Assembly: GCA_024138025.1 (NCBI GenBank)
Contig: JAMXBD010003364.1
Coordinates: forward strand, 1 to 64,000
Reading direction: 5' to 3'
DNA length: 64,000 nt
From: Combretum micranthum
Taxonomy: Eukaryota > Streptophyta > Magnoliopsida > Myrtales > Combretaceae
Shown: positions 11,772 to 22,640 of the stretch, one piece after another
How positions within the stretch are numbered: the stretch's first letter is position 1
Layout: every line of letters starts with the position of its first letter
The notes under the pieces: model-generated
Told to the model about the DNA's origin: nothing
The model's database searches: none
Seen by the model: the letters and a program-made list of their open reading frames with translations, nothing else
Position numbers and translations under genes: made by a program

Positions 11772-13515
11772 ATGATAAGATTATTGTTGCCTGGGATGAG
11801 GACTGTGTTAGCCTTGCATGTCATGACAAACGATTGGGTCATAAACTCTGGTAACTCTTTTCATGTGACTTCACATGGTGAATTCTTCTCCTCCTATACT
11901 GTTGGTGATTATGACAATGTCATGATGGGAAACAATAGTATATTCAAAGTAGTTGGCATTAGTAATATTGTTTTAAAGACTAATACTAGTTGCAGGCTCA
12001 TTCTTAAAGACGTCATACATGTTTCATTTATCCTCCTAAACCTTATCTCTGCAGGAAAACTTGATGATGAAGGCTATAAAAGCCACTTTGGTGAAGGAAA
12101 TGGGTGGTAAAAGGGAATACAAGCAATACTTTACTCAATGTTGGTAAATCTAAGTAAAGGAGATGTGAATCTGATTGATGACAATTCTATGGAATTGTGG
12201 CATAAACGGCTTAGTCACATAAGCAAGAAAGGGCTCCAAATACTTGTTAAGAAGCAACTTCTTCCTAATGCAAATGTACTCCTCTGAAAACTTATACTGA
12301 TTATCTGGCTGGAAAATGGCATAAGGTTGCATTTCATAGAGATGCACCTGCTAGGAAATCTTATGTGTTGGATTTAGTTCACATAGATATGTGTTACATG
12401 AAAGATAAGACAGTAGTTGGTGCTCTCTATTTTGTTACCTTTATTGATGATTACTCTAGGAAGTTGTGGGCCTTTACTTTAAAGTCCAAGGATCAAGTGT
12501 TAGATGTGTTTAAGCAATTCCACACTATAGTAGAAAGAGAAACTGGAAGACAATTGAAATCTATCAAAGTAGACAATGGTGGTGAGTACAGTGGACTTTT
12601 TGAGGAAAACTGAAAGGAACATGGGATTAAACTAGAAAAGACAGTTTCAAAGACCCCACAACAGAATGGCATTGCAGAGAGAATGAATCACACTATCACA
12701 GAGAGAGTGAAGTGCATGTTGTCTTATGCTAAGTTACCTAAATCCTTTTAGGATGAAGCTATGATGATAGTGGTTAATCTAATAAATCTATCCCTCTCTT
12801 ATGCTTTGGATGGAGACATCCCAGAGAGAGTATGGACAGATAAAGGTATTTCCTATGAACACTTACGTGTGTTTGTTTGTAGGGTAATTGTGTATATTCC
12901 CAAGGATGATAGAAGGAAACTTGATGCGAACTCAAAAGAATGTATTTTTCTGGGTTATGCACATGATGAGTATGGATACAGGTTATGGGATCCAGCTAAG
13001 AAGAAAATTGTCAGAAGCAAAGGTATAGTCTTTCTAGAAGATTAAACAATTAAAGATATTGAGAAACTAGAAAAGTCAAAATCCTCAGGCGAGATCCCTA
13101 CAAATATAGATCTAGCGCCGTCACTTGAAGATTCTAATGAGGGCAGATGTGGGAGATTCTGATGAAGAGCCCGAAGAGCCTTATCAACAGATTGAGTTAA
13201 GGATCTTCAAGAGATAGAAAACCTCCAGTGAAATACAGTCCAGATAAGTATGTGATGCTGACTGACGAAGGATAATCAAAGTGTTATCTAGAAGCCATGC
13301 AAGACGAGATAAAATCCTTACATGAGAATCACATACATAGCTTGGTGAAACTGTCGAAGGGCAAGAGACACCTGAAGCATAAATGGGTATACAAACTGAA
13401 GATTGATAAAAAGAACTCATAATCAAGGTATAAGGGAAAAACTGATTGTGAAAAGGTTCAGTCAAACGAAAGGTATTGCAGGAAGATATGGCAGTGATGA
13501 AACCGATATATAAGT
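11772..13515 (+). pseudogene. Copia protease-integrase pseudogene with RT stub
   Basis: The protease active site is seen as WVINSGNSFHVTS, where the catalytic Asp reads Asn. The integrase zinc region (ELWHKRLSHISKKG) is near 12190. The integrase core runs from 12365 with VHIDM and VDNGGEYSG carrying the first two acidic residues. A stop at 12611 interrupts it before the GIAERMN segment that holds the third. A further frame at 12761-13045 has the usual post-core VYIPKDDRRKLDANSKEC block. An RT-start stub (KWVYKLKIDKKNS) lies near 13380. The remaining polymerase is deleted. Confidence 0.8.
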
Positions 13516-13528
13516 TAGAAGGGGAGTT

Positions 13529-13640
13529 TGTTGGGGTTATAGATCCAACTTATATAGGTTTATAATCAAGGATATCCTAAGTATATGGTATATAATTAGA
13601 AGATGACTTAGAAAGAAGGAGATTTGTGCATCAAAGGAGG
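13529..13640 (+). repeat. Start of copia 3' LTR
   Basis: TGTTGGGGTTATAG follows the polypurine tract, as an LTR edge should. The right limit is not defined. The sequence changes character near 13640-13660 at an A-rich run. Confidence 0.55.
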
Positions 13641-14198
13641 CTTGAAACTTTGAGTAGGAAAAATAAAAAAAAAAACTTGCTTCGGATACCAAATTGTTTA
13701 AAACTAAACTTTAAGTACCTGATTGAACTTTTTTTGTAAAAGTTTAGGTACCATTTTTGATATAATCTCAAAATTTTAATCATCAATATCATGAATTGCA
13801 TCTTGAATAAAAGATTTACCACAAATAATTAAGTTAAAATATTATATACCTTATGCAAAAGATGCCATGATCTTGTAAAAATTGGTTTGCCACAAAAACC
13901 TTGATGAAGAACATCAAAACCAATCTATATATCTATACCTTATACTATGATATGTCCATAGAGTACCCAAATAATGTGTTGAGATTTGGTTCACTTATAA
14001 ATAGTTACTATGAACCTAATATGAATTAATAATTATTATTAATTTAAATAAGGAATATAGACACAAAATCAAGCCATCCACATTGTAACAGTTATTATAT
14101 ATGTTGATAGACAATTTTAGAAATGGGCTTCCTAGTCTTAGTCTAACCTCCTCGAACCATGGGATAACCTGCCAAAGCCATGTTCAACCTCTTAGAGA
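13641..14198. other. Intergenic DNA with a dispersed repeat
   Basis: There is no gene. The part 13680-13775 (TTTAAAACTAAACTTTAAGT, TGTAAAAGTTTAGGTACCAT) matches the same words at 57020-57340, marking a dispersed non-coding repeat. A minus-strand frame at 13631-13822 is an accident of this repeat. Confidence 0.55.
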
Positions 14199-14793
14199 TA
14201 GGAGTGGGCATGGTTCAGTTAACCAATCTATGACTCCATTTCTTGATCCAAACCAAAATAATTAGTTTTTCAAAATCTCAAACCTAAACCGATTCATTAT
14301 GAACGGTTAACTATTTTTCCGGTTAATATTTTCGAGTTTTAACCATTTAACATAATGGTTAACCAAAAGTTGTAGTTAACCATATTTTGAGTTGGTCTAT
14401 AAAAGGTTAAACCATTTTGTTTTAATTACGTTCAAAAAATGCAATTTAAAAAGTTAAATATCATAATGACATTAAAAAATTACAAATCAACAAGTTAAAT
14501 AACTATAAAACCAACAACAAATTAGGAATATAACTTTAATATAACATTACAACGAATTAAAACTTCATAGTTTCTCATTTTTTCAAATTACAACACAACA
14601 ACAACATAATAATTAAAACATAAATGTTTAAATTATTGGTAGCGTTGGTTTCTCATTGTTACAATTCAAAACCAAAATTGAAAAAAATAAATATCATGAT
14701 CCTAAACCGAAACTGATAACTAGTTAACTATATATTTTGGATTAGTTTTTTTTTTGTTTCGATTCGATTTTATTGGTTTTTTTGCCCACCTCT
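14199..14793. mobile_element. hAT-like non-autonomous element
   Basis: It starts TAGGAGTGGGCATGGTT and ends GGTTTTTTTGCCCACCTCT, giving imperfect inverted termini of the TAGGGGTGGGC type. The interior is rich in GGTTAAC words and has no coding frame. It is of the same kind as 24542-25201 and 51467-52154. No convincing 8-bp duplication is seen at this copy. Confidence 0.6.
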
Positions 14794-15273
14794 GGAGAAG
14801 TTGTAGGAAGGCAATAATCTTCATACTGGCTTCCAATTTCACTGAACAGATTGGTCTTTTATTGTCGGCAAAGCCAACCTATCTATCATTTCTAGCACGC
14901 CCTCAAAGATCTTGTAATGTGCCTTAGTGGAGAGTTATACCTCCCTAAATTCGAGACAATTGTCTCATAAATAATAACGACCCACAATAACTACTCCTTC
15001 TCTCCTCTGTATATATCTCCGTTATCAGGTCTCAATACAAGTATCCAAACTCTTCATACACTTGTTCTACCATTTCTACTTTCAACTTTTTACTAACTTG
15101 AGCATCATCAGAGTGGTCATACCAGTATGAATCCGACCATCAAAGTCTACCTTGTTTGTAGGTGTCCCAAATGAAGTCCAAGGCGATCTTAACCAATTTC
15201 TCCAGTAATTCTATACCAGGAAAGAACATGGGCTGCTTGTAATTACTACCTATAAACCGTTCCATATGTGTAT
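14794..15273. other. 3' flank of the CNGC gene
   Basis: It should contain the channel gene's 3'UTR on the minus strand, but no clear poly(A) signal decides its end. Part of it (about 14950-15180) reads like plant LTR or leader sequence (CTCCGTTATCAGGTCTCAAT, GAGCATCATCAGAGTGGTCA). That is an impression, not proof. Confidence 0.35.
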
Positions 15274-15954
15274 CTAATCCTCATCGACTGAGAAGTCCGG
15301 TTCAGCCGGTTTCTGCAATGATTCAATTACACTAATATCCGATCCACTATGACTATGATTGCCCCTTCGGGTGCTCCGGGTTAGCTGCCTTGCTGCATAG
15401 ACTGCCAATCCCGATCCTGGAGTCAGAGATTTGGTTTCAGCCAAAACGAGCTTACTCTCTCTAGCACTAAGCTCAGCAGCCACCTTCCGCTTCTTAAACC
15501 GGCGCCAAGCTGCTTGTATGAAACAAGCAGCCCATGTTCTCCACTGATGAGAGTAGAATCTGAACTTATGCCTAAGCTGTTTGCTGTGCAATCGTCTAAA
15601 TTGTGAAGCTACAAACATAAGGTCTTCTGCTCTTAGCGCAAATGCTTCTACTTCAGAAATGGCCTTAACCGTACGCGTTGAGGATGGAAGGATTACTCCA
15701 GGACGTGGATCTAAAGCCCATGTGAGCAGCTCCTCACCACAGAAATCACCCGGACCGATGCGGCATGTGTTGAAGAATCCTGTCCGGCCACCATTCGTGG
15801 TGTAGGAATCGAGATGACCCCGGATGATGAAGAGCATCTCATTAACAGGGTCACCCTCACGCATCAAGAATGTGCCTTCAGTGCATAAGGCAGGTTTAAG
15901 CCGTTCGCAGATGGCATCCAGCATTCTCTCATCCATTTGGTCGAACAAGGGCAC
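15274..15954 (-). CDS. CNGC15: CNGC15 exon 7: nucleotide-binding domain, IQ motif
   Basis: This open exon follows an AACAG acceptor and codes the last 226 residues. It opens VPLFDQMDERMLDAICERLK (end of the C-linker). The phosphate-binding cassette is seen as GDFCGEELLTWALDP. The calmodulin-binding IQ helix is AACFIQAAWRRFKKRK, with an Arg/Ser-rich tail ending FSVDED and a stop at 15274. The reading frame is clean and typical of the family, so it has not decayed, although the literal upstream frame does not reach it. Confidence 0.92.
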   Translation of the reverse strand: MPLFDQMDERMLDAICERLKPALCTEGTFLMREGDPVNEMLFIIRGHLDSYTTNGGRTGFFNTCRIGPGDFCGEELLTWALDPRPGVILPSSTRTVKAISEVEAFALRAEDLMFVASQFRRLHSKQLRHKFRFYSHQWRTWAACFIQAAWRRFKKRKVAAELSARESKLVLAETKSLTPGSGLAVYAARQLTRSTRRGNHSHSGSDISVIESLQKPAEPDFSVDED

Positions 15955-18935
15955 CTGTTGATTGCAAGATACAATAGAAAAACTTCAGCATGACGTTTTC
16001 TGCAAAACAAACTCACAACATAGCTTTAAATGTAATGTATAATTGACTCACACGTCGAACTAGATCAAAACATAGGTGCCGCTTGATGTCTCTTCTTAGA
16101 TCCACAGGCAGGCCTTTCAAAACAGATTCTTCATCAACTCCTCTGGTAGCAACCCATTTAAATTGATCATATTTCCTAATTGATTGCCTTAGCTGTGGAG
16201 GTAGCTGTCTATGGTGCATCCATTGCTCAGTCTGTTCTCTTGATCCTCCATTCTTCCAGGCGAACGGTTGTGGATTGAAGATATGTCTGCCACGTAAGTT
16301 TATGTCAGCTTCTCGTACAACTCTATCAAATTTATGTGAAATTCTATGTACATATGCTTCAAGAAATTGCAAATGTTATGCCGTATAATGTGCATTGCAA
16401 GTTTTATTTCATCCATGTCCTAATCCAGATTGTGTTACTTTAATATATTCCTAAAAACTTTCACCGTTGTCAGTTAAATTTGTTGTCAAAGGGGCATCAA
16501 CGTCCTACCAATGATGGAGACTCTGGAGACCTAGTCAACATTGAGAGGGCGTTTGGCTGTCGTATGACTGAAAAAGATTTGGCTTTCGTATCACTAGCAG
16601 CTTCATTTTTTGGTGCAATGGTAAGTGGTCTGTTGCACAATTGGTTTCAGAGGCAATGTCATGATACCTAGCTGGTGTAATGTTGGGGTATTGATTGGCA
16701 AGGGTGTGTTAGTATCTCTCCTGTACCAGAGGCTATAAGGACCAAGTCGTAGTGAATGGTGCTTGGGCTATGAACACCACCAGCTATAGCTTTTAGTGCA
16801 GTAGTAAGTGCTTGATGCAAAATCTAAAGCCAATAATGAACACAGGGAGATTGAAACCCTTACTTGCATATTCCCAATAAGGAGTGCAAACAGGACCAGC
16901 CCTAGAGTTGCAAGGATGATTGCAAACACAATTTCCCCAACATATGTGCTTGTCGAAAGATTTTGTCCCAGAGAACTGCAATAAGGACCATTGCTTGTGA
17001 GATAGAAAATTCAAGGAAAAACCTCACAGGGAAAATGAGTAATAATAACAAAGACGATTACGTTTGTTTAGCTGAAAATGATTTGCAAACTTGTTCAGTG
17101 TTCAGTATAATCAAAGTTTTCGCCAGGTCCTCTTGTGATTACCGTGGCAACACTTGACAATTCTAAAACCTTGATTATAAAGGGGAAAAGAAATCCAGTA
17201 GATTTTCCATATGAAACAACCTTAATATCAAGAATTTGAGATTGACACAGGCACTTATGATTATGTTTACCTTAGGTTCCTTAATCCCCACCAAAGGCAG
17301 TAAAAGAACTTGTTGAGAAACGGAGATGTTAGTACTTCAAAAGTCACTGCATCACCATATATCCCAAATTCGTAAAAGTTAATTGATGGGTTGCATAAGT
17401 TTGTAATGTTGCTTGACTGATACCAGCTTTCCCTCTCAGGTTTTTTAACCATACGACATTCGAGATATCCATATTGACAAGAAGAGGATTCAATTTTGCA
17501 AACGTATCTCCAACATGCCTCTAGCCGTTCGATTGATAGAAGGTACCAGCATGCTCCTAAGACCTACGTTAAAACAAGAAAAGGTCGGAAAAGCGAAAAT
17601 TAAAATTGGTTATCCATTTAAACTTAACTGAAACACCATGATCTTGATAAAGCATGACAATGAAAACTTTATCTAAATCGAAAGCAGAAAAACGAATTTC
17701 TTTCTTTCTTTCTTTTTCCTTTTCTTATTCAGCCAGAAAAAACAACTTTCCTCTACAAACCAACACCAAATTAATGATATATAACACGGATAAGACGAAA
17801 CATAGAAAATGCTTCGCATATGGACTCACATGGCTTGCCAACATGTAAAGCATCAGATTGTAAGCTGCTCCAGCCCATGCTGTTTCGGTTATAATGCCTG
17901 TTGTCTTGATAATTTGTTGTGAAAGAGGGTATATGAGTAAAAGCCGCGGTATATATTGAAAAATCAAGATGAACCGAAGCACGTTTTTTGTATTGGTCAT
18001 TGTTGAACCATGAAGATTAGGGATAACAACCCAAATCAAAACCTGCAACATATAAACCGTCTAAGCTTATTTTTTTTCATTCATTGAAAGGTATCAAATT
18101 CTCAAAATAGAATCTCACAACACTTCTAATGTTGTTACCAAAAAGATTGTTAACATGTCATAAGGCTAGAAAGTTGCAAAACATACCTGAGGAAGTGGCA
18201 GAGCAGCAATGACATCAATCCAAAAGCTACCGTGAAGATACCTATTGGCAATCTTTGACGGATCAATAACAAGCTCACCTCTCCCAAAAACGCGAGATGA
18301 AGGCGCGATATAAGCTGTACGAAACCGCATCAAAATCTGAATTGTATAGAATACGTCTGCCACTGATCTTAGTACAGTAAGGGCAACTTCAAGCCTAATT
18401 CCTAGAGTTATGCACGTTTTCTGTCTTGCGGATGGCAAGTAAAAGAAAAATGGATCCACAAACAGTGAGACCAAACATGCTACCAAGAAAATCTTGTTCC
18501 ATCTTCGAATTGCTTGCCCACGAGGATCCAAAATCTTTCTCTTTACCCTTTCATAATCCTCAGAAAGCACCCTTGAGAGGACTTTTGCTTTCAAGGACTT
18601 CCCAGTTGTTCCCGCGTCTGTTGGAAGCAGTTTCTCCACCTTCTTGGAGCTTGATTCCGATACTTGTGTCCCATCGATATTGTATTTGAATTTAATAGTC
18701 CCGTCCCCATTGATAACAGGAAGCTTTGCAAATTCAAGATCATCTTGAAATCTGGCATTCAGTATGCAATTAGAAGGTTTAAGACTCGAAAAAACAAAAC
18801 TCGCTGTGGTGCATCATTGAATTGATTTCAGAAATCCGCGGTTTAATTCAGAATAAGACACAAAACATATGAACTAAGCAAAAATTCAGGAATTGATGGA
18901 ACAAACCTGACGGATCTTGATTTATCATACCCCAT
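15274..18935 (-). CDS. CNGC15: CNGC15-like cyclic-nucleotide-gated channel, frameshifted
   Basis: Seven minus-strand exons: 18907-18935, 18187-18751, 17830-18042, 17271-17563, 16864-16975, 16052-16286 and 15274-15954, all with GT-AG introns. The start ATG at 18933-18935 gives MGYDKSRSV, the typical CNGC15 N-terminus. Order: cytosolic N-terminus (1-93), S1 about 94-116, S2 130-152, S3 183-200, S4 200-240, S5 and pore helix in exons 3-4 (FFYCLWWGL), S6 in exon 5, then C-linker, nucleotide-binding domain and IQ motif. The family forms Ca2+-permeable tetrameric channels; CNGC15 is known in nuclear calcium oscillations of symbiosis and in nitrate signalling. The motif RLEEWRIKRTD in place of the commoner EEMR points to CNGC15. 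Exon 6 lacks two bases near 16229, so the literal product stops after about 423 of about 709 residues. All else is intact. Confidence 0.92.
16052..16286 (-). CDS. CNGC15: CNGC15 exon 6: C-linker, 2-base frameshift
   Basis: The acceptor GTGGCAG precedes ACATATCTTCAA (TYLQ), in phase with exon 5. Nineteen codons read TYLQSTTVRLEEWRIKRTD, then TGA at 16227-16229. The adjoining frame carries TEQWMHHRQLPPQLR and runs to the donor after LVRR. The exon is 235 bases where 237 are needed. The family has D-T-E at the break, so a missing AC from an ACAC pair explains it exactly. Confidence 0.88.
16864..16975 (-). CDS. CNGC15: CNGC15 exon 5: selectivity region and S6
   Basis: 112 bases completing the split Ser codon from exon 4. 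It codes SLGQNLSTSTYVGEIVFAI and the S6 helix ending LLIGNMQ, followed by donor GTAAGG. No disruption. Confidence 0.9.
17271..17563 (-). CDS. CNGC15: CNGC15 exon 4: S5 end and pore helix
   Basis: It opens VLGACWYLLSIERLEACWR and continues through the extracellular Cys-containing loop to KFFYCLWWGLRNL, the CNGC pore helix. Donor GTAAAC. The frame is open throughout. Confidence 0.9.
17830..18042 (-). CDS. CNGC15: CNGC15 exon 3: S4 to S5
   Basis: 71 codons, VLIWVVIPNLHGSTMTNTKN to YNLMLYMLASH. Contains the S4 segment and the start of S5. Acceptor TTGCAG, donor GTGAGT. The plus-strand ORF overlapping it is a shadow. Confidence 0.92.
18187..18751 (-). CDS. CNGC15: CNGC15 exon 2: N-terminus to S3
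   Basis: It begins with the last base of the Arg codon split from exon 1 (FQDDLEFAKLPVINGDGTIK). It covers the cytosolic N-terminal region (KILDPRGQAIRRWNKIFLVA), S1, S2 (VLRSVADVFYTIQILMRFRT) and S3 (SFWIDVIAALPLPQ). Donor GTATGT. An internal GTG at 18637-18639 is not the start, since the frame continues upstream into the proper N-terminus. Confidence 0.92.
18907..18935 (-). CDS. CNGC15: CNGC15 exon 1: start codon exon
   Basis: 29 coding bases, MGYDKSRSV plus two bases of Arg, then donor GTTTGT. It is too short for ORF finders. It was found by extending exon 2 upstream to an AG and looking for the short conserved CNGC15 start. Total phase agrees (29+565 = 198 codons). Confidence 0.85.
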
Positions 18936-19593
18936 TTCGTGAGCCCGTTAGTATCGTCCGTCCACCTCAGTCCTGATTTATAGATGCAGTAAACATTGAT
19001 TGAAAGCACCAGCAAGTACTCTTTAAGCAACAAAAATAACACTTTTCACATGTACTATCCAAGTCGGAACAAAGAAATAACAGAAAATGACCGTACTGGG
19101 ATTTCAAGCCACAGGAACCTAGGTAATAATAAGAATCATGTGAAGAAGAACATAAAAGATACACCAAGTTGAAGATAAAGGCTGTAAGATTTCTTAACAA
19201 ATCCACCTCCATGCCAGGGTGTTTTGGTCAAATTCAACACGTGAGAAGTGACAAAAATTTCCCTTTATTATACCAATTGTCAACTTGTTAAAGACTATGA
19301 CAAAATGGCAAATCATTTTCAGGCTTTCCAAAATCCAGTTTTACCATAAAGGCAATGGACCAAAAAGTGACAAAGCCTGAGAGCAATCACAAGCTCCAAT
19401 CGACTGCCATAGATATATATGGAAAGTTGTAACAAGTTTCAAAAACTTCAGAAAAGTAATTTCTGAAAAACCCCCGAAACTCTGCTCTTCCAGCCAGTGG
19501 CGGATCCAAAAATCAACACGAGAAGGTGGAAAAACATCTATAGGAGGAGCAAATCCATAAATATATTTTTTCAAAGGCTTTCCCAGATATTGA
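18936..19593 (-). other. 5' flank or 5'UTR intron of CNGC15
   Basis: No other gene. A possible acceptor (AATCAG then GACTGAGG, near 18973) lies 38 bases upstream of the ATG. Together with a donor at 19691-19695 it would define a 5'UTR intron of about 720 bases. Inference from splice motifs only. Confidence 0.35.
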
Positions 19594-19690
19594 CAACATT
19601 TTAAAAGAAAACATGCTGATATCATATCTCCTAATCTACTTTACATGGCAGGGAAGGGAAACACACTGTGAGAAACAGAGAGAGAAAGGA

Positions 19691-19760
19691 CTTACATGTT
19701 CTTATGATGGAAGCGGAGACAGTCCTATGTGTTCCATATGAATCTGGTTCCAGTTGACTT
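19691..19760 (-). promoter_or_regulatory. Putative CNGC15 5'UTR exon edge (copy A)
   Basis: On the minus strand AAGAACAT is followed by GTAAGTCC and a pyrimidine-rich tract, a good donor in front of the channel gene. A TATATATA box on the same strand lies about 350 bases further upstream (about 20050). No transcript evidence; inferred. Confidence 0.3.
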
Positions 19761-20461
19761 TAACACTTGCTAGTATTTCCTTGACAAGAAAGTAAAATCT
19801 CTACATGGATTAAACAGTGCTAGAAGACATGTATAAGCAGACAGATGCTAAAAGTGCTGGCAAGTCCAACAAAATGGGCGTGAAGATCAAATTCCTGTTA
19901 ACTTTTTTTTTTTTTTTTTTTGCATGAAATGATGAGGATGGCTGTAATGCCTAGAATTTCAACAAAATGATAGGGCGGCTAATGTAGGAGGAGTAGGAAT
20001 AAAGAAAAATAATGTATGTAATTACTTTATAAGGTAAGTTGTGATTGAAAAGTATATATATCTATTTCTAGGATTCCAAGCATTAGACGTGGCAAATAAA
20101 TGAAATTAATAATGTTAATTCATCTTTTGCTTATCTGACCCAAACATGTTTACTTTCGGCTTACACCATGATACTTAAAATATGAACTGGATTGAATAGA
20201 ATAATAATACCTTTCTAACAAATTATTTTTCATGTGTCTACTCAGGGGAACAGTGTATTGGACGACTTCTGTACAGTGCATTTTTTATATAATCTTTTCT
20301 ACACCTGAACTTTAATAGTTAAACGCAGTAATAAATGCTGTGAATCTATTGGAAGCATTTCAAAAAAAGTAAAATATTATGTAGTAGGTGTTATGGATAT
20401 GGCAATAGAAAAAAACTATTATAAAATTTTTTTATTAATTTGTTTTCTTGTATTTTAAGAC

Positions 20462-21204
20462 TTGGAATGCAGCCAGAAGACTGTTATAGAGTTCCCAATT
20501 CATTCAATCGGTTACAAGCACTATAAAATTGAACCCTATAAGGTTTTAGGGTTAGATTTGGACATATAACTAAAACCCTATAAGGTTATAAAATAAGATT
20601 TGAATCCTATAAGTATCTGATGAATACCCAACCCGATAGTAAAACTTAAAAAAAAAAAATCATAAAGACTAAAGCCAAATAAAACCTAACCCCACCCCTA
20701 TCATGTCTCATCCCATCCACACTCCATAGACATCTCATATTCTAAAACTAGAACATGCATCAACATTCAAACACACAGGAGATTTAGTTTAACTATATCC
20801 TTAAGATGTTATATCATGGTCTAAGTCTTTTCGATGAGACATAATGATAAAAGTAATATATTTATATTTAAATATTAAATCATAAATGTGCTTTGCCACA
20901 TATTCAATCAATTCGATATGCATCTTTTCATTTTACATTTTTTATTTTGCTCGTATAGGAATGTGTGTCAAATCGCCGACTTCTCTTGACTTTGTTATTA
21001 AAATAAAATAGGTTGAAAAAAAATAAGACTATAGGACTGTAGAGTTAGGCCTCAAGTTTTAAAGCAAACCCTATAGGATATGTTTGGATATAGTATGAAA
21101 ACATTTATAGGGTTATAGAGTCAGGTTTGATAAATTAAATAGTGTAACGGGTCAAGTTTTGGATTCATATGATCCATCAAAAACTCAATCCAGTTGCATC
21201 TCTA
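20462..21204. mobile_element. hAT-like element in duplication copy A
   Basis: Left end TTGGAATGCAGCC; right end, read inverted, TAGAGATGCAACTGG. The flanks TTTAAGAC and TTTGAGAT/C form an 8-bp duplication with one or two changes. No coding frame; interior rich in ACCCTATAAGGTT words. Copy B has the same element (25760-32288, better preserved left end TAGGGATGTAGTCGGG), so insertion predates the duplication. Confidence 0.65.
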
Positions 21205-22489
21205 TTTGAGATTAAAAAAGAAAATATTTGAGGTAAGCTCATGAAGTATTTGTATTTGGGTAAATTACACTAGAATGTTACAACGTTTGATCATAAATTC
21301 ATCTGAGATTACATCATTTTGAGTGATTTATTTGAAATCACAGCATTTAAAGAAGTGAGCTAATTCATGTAACCATTGACACACCTCACTAGGAGAAACA
21401 TTTTATTAAAACCCGTAAAAGCTGTCACACTGTGACACGTGTCAATATTGATTTCAATTGATCAACTTTCCTAAATATTGTGACCTAAAATAAACTTACT
21501 CTTAAATGTTATAATATTCCGGTATAATTTATCAATTTATATTTTAATGAAATTTTGTATTAAAGGTATTACACATCTTTAGTTTTTGAAAAATTCAATG
21601 ACGTTTAGAATTGAACTAAACTTATTAGGTGCATCTTTAAGATGCGCGCTAGTAAAATTAACATCCTAGTATACGTACACACACATATACATATATACAT
21701 AGAAGTATGTGATTATGAAGCAATGTTAATAAAATCAATTGAAACTTCTTTTGTGTATATATATATTTTTAAGTATAATAATTGAAGCATATAATATATT
21801 TTCTTATGAGCGTCTAAGGAGGGTATAAATTGATCATTAGTAAGACTTATGTTTATTTATTATTTTGTAGTTTTCAGATTTATTTTATTTACAATGTAAA
21901 GATCCCAGATGTTGACTAAGTGAGATATGTTTTCCTAGGGAATCTTGACACGTGTGGGTTTATTAAAAATTATTGCATGTTCGTTTGCCCTATTTTCATC
22001 ATTAGGCCAGATAAGTCTCTGTTTGTCTAACCATTTTTTATTTCATCATGAAATAAATGTCACCGAATATAAAATTTCAGAGCCACTGTCCAAAATTTAA
22101 TGTCAAGATAAATAATGGAAAAGGGGTAATTTGATTCGTGAGCTTCGTTCCTAATTCTTGCTTATTTAAGTTTCTTATTTAAAAAAACTTAGTTTCTCAC
22201 TCCAAAACCGTACTAGCTATGACATGAATTGGAAGATTACATGTTTTAATATTGGCATAATGTTGTCATTTCCTCAATGATTCTAATAAAAAAGCTGGCC
22301 CATTTTAGGATTTCCAAAGTTTGGATTTGGGGATTTAAAAATTCTGGAAACTTATACCATGCGTGGGTGATCATCCATGATCTATTTACTCATCAGATTG
22401 TTATAAATATAATAATTAATATAATAAATATTTTAATAATATAATTACTGTTAATTATTAATATAAGCTATTAAATAACTTACAAAACT

Positions 22490-22640
22490 GGATATAGCTT
22501 ATAGTGTAATGATATTGTTCCTAAGTTGAAAGTCCCATATTCGAATACTCCTTAAATTGTAATGGTTAGAATATATATACGAGATTAGTTCAAATAAATA
22601 AATAAGTGACTATAGAAATTTTCAAAAAATTTATAAAAAA
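22490..22640 (+). repeat. Possible tRNA-derived SINE remnant
   Basis: TAGCTTATAGTGTAATG resembles a polymerase III A box and ATATTCGAATACTCC a B box about 45 bases later, followed after about 60 bases by A-rich sequence. Copy B has a weaker version near 33650-33790. No clear duplication at the flanks. Confidence 0.3.

Larger units (their letters stand above)
10742..13640 (+). mobile_element. Broken Ty1/copia retrotransposon
   Basis: Order on the plus strand: end of 5' LTR (10742-10904), primer site (10908-10919), gag, protease, integrase, a stub of reverse transcriptase, polypurine tract AGAAGGGGAG (13517-13526), and start of 3' LTR (TGTTGGGG at 13529). Most of RT and all RNase H are missing, so the element has an internal deletion as well as many stops and frameshifts. 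It sits in the chromovirus whose frame ends at 10741. The two LTR pieces do not overlap, so they cannot be compared. Confidence 0.85.

Noticed and set aside
16480..16671. Plus-strand open frame inside CNGC15 intron 5
   Set aside because: No recognisable protein, and the intron boundaries on the other strand are well supported.
18166..18639. Start of the channel at the GTG at 18637-18639
   Set aside because: The frame stays open upstream with conserved residues and joins, with correct phase, a short exon beginning MGYDKSRSV.
15274..18935. Calling the CNGC15 gene a fully decayed pseudogene
   Set aside because: Splice sites, six exons and all domain motifs are intact; one 2-base change can be a sequence error, so it is given as a frameshifted gene.
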